Source: CAVXXD01 sp963765625 (GTDB lineage: Bacteria > Actinomycetota > Geothermincolia > Geothermincolales > Geothermincolaceae). From it: 64,000 bases of DNA. The DNA lies in assembly GCA_963765625.1 (NCBI GenBank), contig CAVXXD010000010.1, positions 1-64,000 on the forward strand. The letters are read 5' to 3'. Both the position numbers and the translations under genes were made by a program. Positions 44,067 through 51,610 of this stretch are shown here, piece by piece. A model generated the notes under the pieces. The model did not search any database and was not told where the DNA came from. It saw only the letters and a program-made list of their open reading frames with translations. Every line of letters begins with the position of its first letter. The first letter of the stretch is position 1.

Positions 44067-44822
44067 TCACTTGTGGTGCGGCAGGGGGACCTTGTTCCTC
44101 AAGCCGTACAAAGCCGAGACCAGCTTGGTCGTCTTCAAAATGCCTTTGAAGACCGGGCTGTCATCACGGGGCAGGATGCCCACGGTCTGCAATGCCTCGA
44201 AGATATCGTAGGACGTATCGCCCTTGTACATCAGGCCGTCCCGGTTGAAGTAGTAGCGGTCGATGCCGTGACACTGGATGAAGACGCCGGTCCCGTAGAG
44301 GGTGGGAGCCTTCTCGTCGTAAGGGTAGAGGCGGAGGGGTCCCGACCAGTGCCCGCTGCCCATGTACCGGACGACGATACGCACCTCCCCGTCGGAGGCC
44401 AGGTCAACGAAGATCTCCCCGGGGAGGGGGTCGTAGCGCCAGTCGGGGATGGCCGCGAAGAAAGCGAAGTTGTACTTGACGAACTCGTCCAGCCCCGCGA
44501 TGGTCCGGCCGAACGACGACGTGTCCGTGTAGCAGAGGTCCGGGGTGTAGAGCTCGCCGTTGAGGGACATGTCGCGCATCAGCCAGCTCCACCAGTATTT
44601 CTTGGCCCACTCGATGGTCCAGGCTATGTCGATGCCATGCCGGGCGTAATACTCGATCTTTTTTTCGTAGTCCACGAACCATTGTTTGGTCCTGGCGGTG
44701 AGCTCGGGCTCGGTGAGAACCCGGATCCTGCCGCCACCGCGGTTGCCGGCCAGGTATTCCGGAATCGGTGGTTGCAGCCTCGGCGTGGCCAGAGCCTCCT
44801 CGAACTTCGCTTGATCGAACAT
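44067..44822 (-). CDS. NTF2/SnoaL-like protein
   Basis: A 251-residue protein. The middle part (GLDEFVKYNFAFFAAIPDW, then RIVVRYMGSGHWSGPL and IDRYYFNRDGLMYKG) fits the NTF2-like cone fold of SnoaL cyclases, steroid isomerases and small-molecule-binding proteins. The substrate is unknown, though the fold often handles polycyclic or hydrophobic molecules. The frame runs upstream to 44951; the ATG at 44822 after AGAGGGG is preferred over the one at 44873. It lies downstream of nothing obvious and upstream of the glycyl radical enzyme gene. Confidence 0.62.
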   Translation of the reverse strand: MFDQAKFEEALATPRLQPPIPEYLAGNRGGGRIRVLTEPELTARTKQWFVDYEKKIEYYARHGIDIAWTIEWAKKYWWSWLMRDMSLNGELYTPDLCYTDTSSFGRTIAGLDEFVKYNFAFFAAIPDWRYDPLPGEIFVDLASDGEVRIVVRYMGSGHWSGPLRLYPYDEKAPTLYGTGVFIQCHGIDRYYFNRDGLMYKGDTSYDIFEALQTVGILPRDDSPVFKGILKTTKLVSALYGLRNKVPLPHHK

Positions 44823-44938
44823 CGGGACACTACCCCTCTCCCTGTCGTTGGAATTCCCCTGCTTGGACGGCATAATTCTACTATAATCAGAGAAAGAAAG
44901 CGCTCGGTTGATGCACGATAGTTCCAAGGGGGAAAGGT

Positions 44939-46243
44939 ATGAACAAGCCATCGCGCGGCGGCAGGTTTATTCAATTCATGTTGACGTTCGTTTTGTGCCT
45001 GGCGGTGCTCTGCGCGGCGGTGGGCTGCGCGTCGACGTCGGAAAAGGAAGCCACCACAAGCCACGCACCCATGACCGAAGAGCTCATAGCCATGGTGGAA
45101 TCAGACGGGCAATTCGCGGCGCTGCTGGAAAAATCGATTGCCCAGGCGGCCGAAGCAAACCCCGACAGGAACACGAACCCGGCGCAGACCCTGGAGGAGT
45201 ATTACGACTTCCTGGACTGGGCGGCCACCTGCATGCCGTGGAACATCCTCAAGGACCAGGCCCAGCCCGGCCTGTACGAACAGATCGACCAGAGCCTCGA
45301 CTACTTCTACTTCCTGGTGGACCAGCCGCTGGAAGAGCTGGCGGGCCAGGGCTACTACAACAACTCACTGCAGTACGTCGAACCTTTCCGCAGCTGGATG
45401 AAGGAGTTCATACAGAGTTGGGGAGAGTATCTCAGCACGGAGGATTCGTGGTCCGACGAGTACTACAGGACAGCCCTCGCCGACCCGCGCTTCGGATTGC
45501 AAAACGGCTGGTACGAGGACCCTTCCAACTGGCACAGCTTCAATGACTTTTTCAGCCGCTACCTCTCCTCCCCCGCCGCGCGCCCCATTGCCGAGCCCGA
45601 CGATGACTCCGTAGTGGTATCCCCGGCGGACGCGGTGCCCCAGGGTGTATGGCAGATAGATGAGAACTCCGAACTGGTCACGGAAGACGGGGTGCTCATA
45701 AAGTCGTCCAAGTTCGACTCCATCGCCGTGCTGATGGGGAAGGGCAGCGGATACGACGAAGCTTTCGCGGGAGGTAAGCTCACCCACACCTTCCTCGACG
45801 TGAACGACTATCACAGGTATCACTTCCCCGTGGGCGGCACCATCGTCGAAGTGCACCTGATACCGCAGGACGACGCGGTCGGAGGAATACAGATATGGGA
45901 CGCGGAGAAGGGGAAGTACGTCCTGGAGGACCAGGAGCCCGGCTGGCAGATGATAGAGACACGAGGGTGCGTAGTCGTCCAGACCGAAGAATACGGCCTG
46001 GTCGCCGTCATGCCCATCGGCATGTCGCAGGTGTCCTCGGTCAATTTCGAGGATTCGGTGGTGGTCGGGGCGACCGTGGAGAAGGGCGACATGCTCGGGT
46101 GCTTTCTTTTCGGAGGCTCGGACATAGTCATGCTCTTCCAGGAGGGCGCGGGTTTTGAGCTCACCGCGCCGCCATCAGGTAACGGGTCTTACGAGCATCT
46201 ATACATGGGAGAGGCGTACGGAAAGCTCACGGGCGGGCTCTAG
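44939..46243 (+). CDS. Phosphatidylserine-decarboxylase-like lipoprotein
   Basis: A 434-residue protein. The N-terminus has a signal peptide with lipobox (VGC), so it is predicted to be an exported lipoprotein. The body matches the phosphatidylserine decarboxylase family: FNDFFSRYL, VVSPADAVP, GGKLTHTFLDVNDYHRYHFP and EKGDMLGCFLFGGSDIVMLF. In the family a Gly-Ser bond in LGST or GGS(S/T) is cleaved to make the pyruvoyl group. Here the site reads GGSD, with Ser kept. Membrane export is unusual for the enzyme. The ATG follows AAGGGGGAAAGG. Confidence 0.78.
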   Translation: MNKPSRGGRFIQFMLTFVLCLAVLCAAVGCASTSEKEATTSHAPMTEELIAMVESDGQFAALLEKSIAQAAEANPDRNTNPAQTLEEYYDFLDWAATCMPWNILKDQAQPGLYEQIDQSLDYFYFLVDQPLEELAGQGYYNNSLQYVEPFRSWMKEFIQSWGEYLSTEDSWSDEYYRTALADPRFGLQNGWYEDPSNWHSFNDFFSRYLSSPAARPIAEPDDDSVVVSPADAVPQGVWQIDENSELVTEDGVLIKSSKFDSIAVLMGKGSGYDEAFAGGKLTHTFLDVNDYHRYHFPVGGTIVEVHLIPQDDAVGGIQIWDAEKGKYVLEDQEPGWQMIETRGCVVVQTEEYGLVAVMPIGMSQVSSVNFEDSVVVGATVEKGDMLGCFLFGGSDIVMLFQEGAGFELTAPPSGNGSYEHLYMGEAYGKLTGGL

Positions 46244-46244
46244 T

Positions 46245-47308
46245 TCAAACCAGGCCCCGCTCGCGTAATATGCGGGAGTGCTGCTCCTCGAGATCGAGCG
46301 GCGGCACCGACACTTCTTCCCGTAGGACCAGGGAGATGGCCTCGGCCGGGCAGGAAGATAGGCACAACCCGCACCCAATGCAGCGGACCGGATCGATGCT
46401 CGCAACTTCATCGGAAGCGGTGATTGCTCCCATGGGGCAGCGTTCGACGCAGGCGGCACAGGCGTTGCAACTCCCGGCGTCAAGCGAGGTGATGTAGTTG
46501 GAGTGGGTGAAGGCCGCCGGGTTGGGGAGCTTCTTCATAAACATCAGCATGGGGTCGCCGCAGGTGCAGCAGCAGCAGATGAACCTGGGGTCCCGGGTGT
46601 TGTCCGGCCTGAGCACCAGCCCCATCTCCTCGGACTGGTCCAGCTTGGCCAGGGCTTCTTCCACGCTCAAGGCCTTGCCGGGGATGCCGTATTCCCGGAT
46701 GGCTACACCGAGATCTTCGAAGGCCATGCAACTCTCCTCGATGGGGTGCTTGCATTTCCTGCCCAGCAGTTCCATCTGCTTCCGGCATATACAGTCGGTC
46801 ACGTAAGCGCCGCCCTTCTTCCTGACGACCTCGCGCATGTCGTCGTAGGTGGCGACGGCGTCGGTCCTTTCAACGGCGGAAGCGACCGGGACCAGGCGTA
46901 TCTGCTCGGTTGAGAGTTTTGACCATGAATACCCGAGGACAGGGAGAATACTCCTTCATCATCTCGGCCAGTTCAAGGTCGATGGTGGCCAGCTGGCCCT
47001 CGTAGATGCCCACCAGGAAAGGCATGGCTCTGTAGCCGGGCCCGTCTTCAGCCCGCGACCTGGCTATCAGCCCCCGCCTGACCATGGATTCGAGTAATGC
47101 CGCCGCCTCGGCCTCTCCCATCCCGCGCCGCCCGGCGATGACGGAGACCGTCTCCGGCTGCCGCGTCAGGCACAGCGCCATCCTGGCGTCCTCTTCCGTG
47201 AAGAGCTTCTTGAGTATCCTCATCTCAACCCCATCCGGTGCGGTGGGATAACCGGGTGGAAGACGCGTCCAGGAACTCACGCAGCTCGAGATAAACTTCG
47301 TCGGCCAT
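46245..47308 (-). pseudogene. 4Fe-4S dicluster protein, interrupted by two frameshifts
   Basis: The ATG at 47308 (after GGGAGGG) encodes MADEVYLELREFLD. The frame then shifts near 47268, continues as LPPGYPTAPDGVEMRILKKLF and a winged-helix-like part, and shifts again near 46912. It then reads TEQIRLVPVASAV and on into the C-terminal part: CICRKQMELLG, the cysteine patch CCCCTCGD, and two 4Fe-4S motifs (CNACAACVERCP, CIGCGLCLSSCP). Both breaks are explained by one extra base. The layout matches the intact protein at 19.1-20.2 kb. Its stop abuts that of the convergent lipoprotein gene. Confidence 0.82.
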
Positions 47309-47421
47309 TACCATCCCTCCCTCTTTCTTTTTAAAGAACATATCCCAGGCCGCGCCGGATGGCAAACTCCGGGCTATAATATATTGAACGAACACGGGGA
47401 GGGAGCCACACAGGAGGAGAT

Positions 47422-48508
47422 ATGAAGAAAGACACGGTGAACATCTACGGGGCCGGGATGAGCGGACTGATCGCCGCCATCAACCTGGCACGCGAAGACT
47501 ACGAAGTCGTGGTACACGACCAGCAGAAGGGCTACGGTGGGGACCCGCTGTACAACCCCTCCGCCCACACCACTCCCATCGATCTCGCAGGCCTGCTCGG
47601 ACTACATCGGCATCGACATCTCACCGGCCTTCCACGAGGTCAACCACAGCAGAGTGTACCTGCACGACACCAGGATCGAGACACCCCGGGCCTTGATCCG
47701 AGGCGTCGCTTACACGGTAGAAAGGGGCAACCGCCCCACCAGCCTCGACACCCTTCTTTATAAAGAAGCCATGGAACTGGGCGTGCAGTTCTCCTGGGAA
47801 GACGGCCTGAAAAAGGACATGCTCTCCAGCCTGCCCAAGAACACCATCGTCGCCGGCGGGCTCACTCCTTCCATCTACGAGATGCTGGACATCCCCTACC
47901 TGCGCTGGTACGGCTGGATCAGCCGCGGCGAGGTCGGCTTCTCCGACATAACCTGGCTCTGGCTGGACGAGGGCATCACCGAGTACGGCTACCTCTCCAG
48001 CGTCAACAACTACTACTTCGACCTCCTCTTCTCCATCAAACACGTCAGCAAGGAGACTTTGAAGAAATACGACGACTTCATGCTCCGCAACGAGGGCGTG
48101 GAGCACGATGAGTGGATCTATTCCGGCGGCGCGGTGCCCATCGCCCGCCCGGACAACCCCCGCCTCTTCGCGGATGACCTCATCCTGGCCGGCACCCTGA
48201 GCGGCATGATGGACCCCCTGGTGTGGTTCGGCATCCTGGGCGCCACCGTCTCAGGCAAGGTAGCGGCGCTGGCCGTCACCGACCGCGACCGCGCCATCCA
48301 CGACTTCGCGCGCTTCAACCGAAATTTCAAGACGGCCTTCTACCTGAAGAACCTGTTGTGGTACCGCATGCGGCCCCATGTCGGACTGCTGGAGAAAGGG
48401 GTTAACCTGGCCGGCACCGGCAAGGTCGAGGGCGCGTTCAAGCTTCTGTCGGGCTTAAGGGTCCCCGGTTCGGTGCCCGGCTACTCCAGGCCCCTGGGCT
48501 GCTACTAG
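47422..48508 (+). pseudogene. FAD/NAD(P)-binding oxidoreductase, interrupted by one frameshift
   Basis: The ATG at 47422 (after AGGAGGAG) starts KDTVNIYGAGMSGLIAAINL, a Rossmann motif. The frame breaks at about 47590 with an extra G in GCAGGCC. Restoring it gives PIDLAACSDYIGIDIS and an open frame to 48508 with the C-terminal substrate domain (DDLILAGTLSGMMDPLVWFG). Total length would be about 361 residues. It resembles small flavin or NAD oxidoreductases of the geranylgeranyl-reductase/desaturase group; the assignment is loose. Its stop is 8 bases from that of the convergent gene. Confidence 0.75.
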
Positions 48509-48516
48509 GATAGGCT

Positions 48517-49596
48517 TCAGGCCGGGACCAGGATGAACTCGAGGGTGGAGGGGTCCATGTCCTCCCAGCTGGCGGTGGCCCGGCGTCCCTCACCCAGTTC
48601 GTACATGGCACAGAGGCATCCGGCCAGCAGATGGGGGTTGAAGGGGTTCTCGATGATCACTCGCAGGGAGTCCTCGCGGAAGGAGTGCTCCACCGGGTTG
48701 CCCTGTCCCCGCAAAGAGACCTGTTCCAGGACGGCCAGGTAGAACTCTTCTTTTCCCATAGCCTCCCCTATCCGGCCACCTTTGAGGAATTCTTCTCTCA
48801 TGTGGCCCAGGGAGAAATCGCGCTGGGAATCGACGATGATGGGGTAGACGTCCTCCCCCAGTTCCCTGGACAGCTCACGCAAGACCACGTTGACCGTGTA
48901 CGAGTCGACGAATACCATTCGCACGCCGAGCTCGGTGTCCATCACCGTGCCCCGGTTCTCGTCCCACTCGAACTTGAGCGCCAGGGGTATCTTGCACCTG
49001 GGGCAGCGCTCGTAGGAACGCCAGCCGGGCTTCATGGAGAGCTTCTCGTAGACCATGCGTTCGGCTATCTCGGTGCTCTTGGGCTCGGGCCGGACGGAGA
49101 CGATATCCTCCCCGCCCTCCTTGCGCCAGGTGTAACCGTAGGGTTTCCGTTCGATGGACTCGAATGAGCCGAGGATGCACCCGGCCAGCAGTTCCCGGTT
49201 GAAGGGATTGCGGATGATGGCCTCCCCCAGCTTGCCGGGCTTGATGGTGACGGCCTCCACGTAGCCCAGGCCCGTCCAGATGGCCAGGCGGCACATCACT
49301 TTTACAACGAATTTCCTGCCCATCGGTGTCCAGCGGGCGATGCTCCTCGGGCCACTCAGCAAGGCGTTGCTTATCCCGATGGAAGCATTTCTTTCAGCTT
49401 CGATGGCGATGTGCATGATGGAGAGGCCCAACTCGCTCTCGATGCGCCTGATAACGTCGGAAAAGAAATCGGCTTCGATGATGGCCAGGCGGTAATCCTT
49501 GTCGTAGGTGCCGCAGATGGTCCCGTTGTCACCTATCCGGATCAACCTGGCGACGGCAAGCGAAAAACCGCATTTCCTGCAACGCCTGATCTTCAC
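48517..49596 (-). CDS. Duplicated zinc-ribbon protein of unknown function
   Basis: A 359-residue protein made of two similar halves. Each begins with a CxxC pair (CRKCGFSLAV; CPRCKIPLAL), then an α/β segment with an acidic ADFFSDVIRRIESELG-type helix. Each ends with NPFNxxLLAGCxxxxxE (NPFNRELLAGCILGS; NPFNPHLLAGCLCAM). With only one CxxC per half, zinc might be shared between them. The second half of each repeat recalls 4-vinyl-reductase/V4R-like folds, but weakly. The start is a GTG at 49596 after GGAGGAAGG. It is convergent with the FAD gene. Confidence 0.7.
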   Translation of the reverse strand: MKIRRCRKCGFSLAVARLIRIGDNGTICGTYDKDYRLAIIEADFFSDVIRRIESELGLSIMHIAIEAERNASIGISNALLSGPRSIARWTPMGRKFVVKVMCRLAIWTGLGYVEAVTIKPGKLGEAIIRNPFNRELLAGCILGSFESIERKPYGYTWRKEGGEDIVSVRPEPKSTEIAERMVYEKLSMKPGWRSYERCPRCKIPLALKFEWDENRGTVMDTELGVRMVFVDSYTVNVVLRELSRELGEDVYPIIVDSQRDFSLGHMREEFLKGGRIGEAMGKEEFYLAVLEQVSLRGQGNPVEHSFREDSLRVIIENPFNPHLLAGCLCAMYELGEGRRATASWEDMDPSTLEFILVPA

Positions 49597-49638
49597 GGTC
49601 CTTCCTCCCTCAAGCAATTGCGCCCAACATGACAAGAA

Positions 49639-50421
49639 TTATATTAGATTATCGGCAGGATTCGCTATTTCATGTAGGGCAACCAGGATCAGCCTGTCGC
49701 TCCCGCATCGGGAATACGGAGTGAAGTCCTTCTCGCCAAAGAACATGTAATTATCGATGCCGGCCTGCCGCAGGAAGGACTCCATGACCGCCTCGGTTAG
49801 GTTCAGCAGCTCGAACCGGAAATACCGCATCGACGGCTCACCGCTCACGGCATCGATGAAGAAGAACCTGCTCACCGTGGTGGTGTCTCCGTAATCCCGG
49901 ACGTTCATAAGAAAGCAGTCGGGTTCGGGCTCGACCACCTCCAGCCCGATCCGGTCAGTGAGCTGCTTGTCGGCGTTGGTGCCGCTGACCAGCAGGACGC
50001 CGCCCTCGTTCAGCATCGCGTACATGCCCTTGAGCGATTCCACCACGGCTGCGCCGTCCGGTGAGTGCGCGAGGGAATTCCCCATGCAGACGACGGCGTC
50101 GTACCTGCCCGGCACCACCTCGGGCAGGTCCCGCCAGTACGACCGGTAGAGATCCATCGCGAGCCCGGCCGCGGACAGCTTCGCGCGCGCGACTTCCAGC
50201 ATGTGGGAAGAAGCGTCAGAGGCGACCGTCCGAAAACCTTCGCCCGCCAGTATCTTCGTGTGGACACCGGTCCCGCACGCGCAATCGAGGACCGTTGTCA
50301 CGTTGTACCGGCGGAGAAGGGTCACCAACATCTCACGGTCCGCCTCGAGGTCCCGCAAGAACATCCGATCGTAGAAGGGCGCTATCTCCGTGTACTGCGG
50401 CTCAAAGGGTTGGTTATCCAT
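49639..50421 (-). CDS. Class I SAM-dependent methyltransferase
   Basis: A 260-residue cytoplasmic methyltransferase. Motif I is LDCACGTGVHTKIL, motif II has an acidic residue in ASDASSHML, and motif IV reads YDAVVCMGNSLAH. It resembles glycine/sarcosine N-methyltransferase-type folds, but the substrate cannot be assigned. It lies downstream of a 4Fe-4S protein gene after a 200-base gap containing small GC-rich hairpins and a TATAAC-like −10. Confidence 0.85.
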   Translation of the reverse strand: MDNQPFEPQYTEIAPFYDRMFLRDLEADREMLVTLLRRYNVTTVLDCACGTGVHTKILAGEGFRTVASDASSHMLEVARAKLSAAGLAMDLYRSYWRDLPEVVPGRYDAVVCMGNSLAHSPDGAAVVESLKGMYAMLNEGGVLLVSGTNADKQLTDRIGLEVVEPEPDCFLMNVRDYGDTTTVSRFFFIDAVSGEPSMRYFRFELLNLTEAVMESFLRQAGIDNYMFFGEKDFTPYSRCGSDRLILVALHEIANPADNLI

Positions 50422-50622
50422 GGAAGCCTGCCCCCCATATCCTTCGTCTATGCCGCCATTCTCAACGTTATAATTGTACTATGAAGGGCTTGTGAGAAAT
50501 GCTCGATGACGGAAACGGGATGAGCCGGCCCGGGAGACGAGGACCCGGGGCGGCGGCATAGGCATCCACCAGGCGGACCCGGGAGAGAAAGTAGCCGAGC
50601 GGCAAACTGATCTACGGATCCG

Positions 50623-51426
50623 TCAGTTTATATCGCAAAGCGCGCTTACCTGGTCAATGTAAACCTGGATGTATGCCGGGTCGTCGATGGTGATCCGGAC
50701 GGCGTCCTTCTTGCAGACCATGGCACAGCGGCCGCAGCCCTTGCACTCGTCGAGGTTGAGCACGGCCTGCTTGCCGTCCATGGTAATGGCATTGAAGATG
50801 CAGGCGTCAACGCACTTGCCGCAGCCGATGCAATCGCTGGTTATCTCCACCGTCAGCCCGTCCAGCCTGGCCATCTTGTCGCGCAGGTCCTTGGGCGCGT
50901 AGTGCATGCCGTTGCTGATACAGTGGCAGGGGCAGCAGTGGCAGACGGTCATCAGCTTGTGATGGTTCTTTCTCAGTCCCAGCGCCAGGGCGTCTCCCTT
51001 GAACTTGCCGGCGCAGGTTATCAAGCCCAGTTCGTTGGCCTTGTGGTACTTCTCGATGGCCTCTTCTTTGCTCATGAGCCTGCCCAGTTCGGGATTGATG
51101 TCCAGCACCGCCTCGCCCAGGAAGGTGCAGCCGAAGTCGCGGGGGAAGTTGTCGCACTCACGGCCGACGCGGCAGGGGCAGAAATCGAGAGAGAAACGGT
51201 GGCTGGCCTTGTCGATGAGCTGCTCGACGATGGCGGTGGGCAGCGGGGTGTCGGCAGGCACCTCGATGTCGGCCACGATGGGGATGTAGGACAGCCTGGT
51301 GTTTTTGGCATCGAGGAGAGCCCCGTTCAATTGCTTGACGCCGGGCAGGTTTGACGACTTCAAGAGCAGGTCGTTGAACCTCAACAACTTCGTGGCGCGC
51401 ATAAACGTACTCTTACTCAGATTCAT
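50623..51426 (-). CDS. 4Fe-4S dicluster protein with a CxxC-rich centre
   Basis: A 267-residue protein related to those at 19.1 and 46.2 kb but lacking the winged-helix part. It has DFCPCRVGRECD, the cysteine patch CHCCPCHC, and two C-terminal 4Fe-4S motifs (CIGCGKCVDACI, CKGCGRCAMVCK). The conserved order (CPC, Cys patch, dicluster) suggests a common electron-transfer or metal-binding unit. The ATG at 51426 follows GGAGG; the upstream extension to 51477 lacks similarity. Confidence 0.8.
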   Translation of the reverse strand: MNLSKSTFMRATKLLRFNDLLLKSSNLPGVKQLNGALLDAKNTRLSYIPIVADIEVPADTPLPTAIVEQLIDKASHRFSLDFCPCRVGRECDNFPRDFGCTFLGEAVLDINPELGRLMSKEEAIEKYHKANELGLITCAGKFKGDALALGLRKNHHKLMTVCHCCPCHCISNGMHYAPKDLRDKMARLDGLTVEITSDCIGCGKCVDACIFNAITMDGKQAVLNLDECKGCGRCAMVCKKDAVRITIDDPAYIQVYIDQVSALCDIN

Positions 51427-51610
51427 TCGCAATACCTCCTTAGATCTCCCTGCAAGAACATGAAAGTATTTTAACACACGAACTATTCGGAAGTAGAAAT
51501 ACCTGGTTTGATAATTAGTTAGGCATCACTCCCGTCTGCTATAATGCGCCGGAAAGCTGAAACAGGACCTTGGCCGTAGATGGAATAGCCAATGATATTG
51601 CGTGTCCGCT

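Noticed and set aside
50530..50560. Strong terminator between the 4Fe-4S gene and the methyltransferase gene
   Set aside because: CCCGGG arms form a short stem, but no U-run follows, so it is not listed as a feature.
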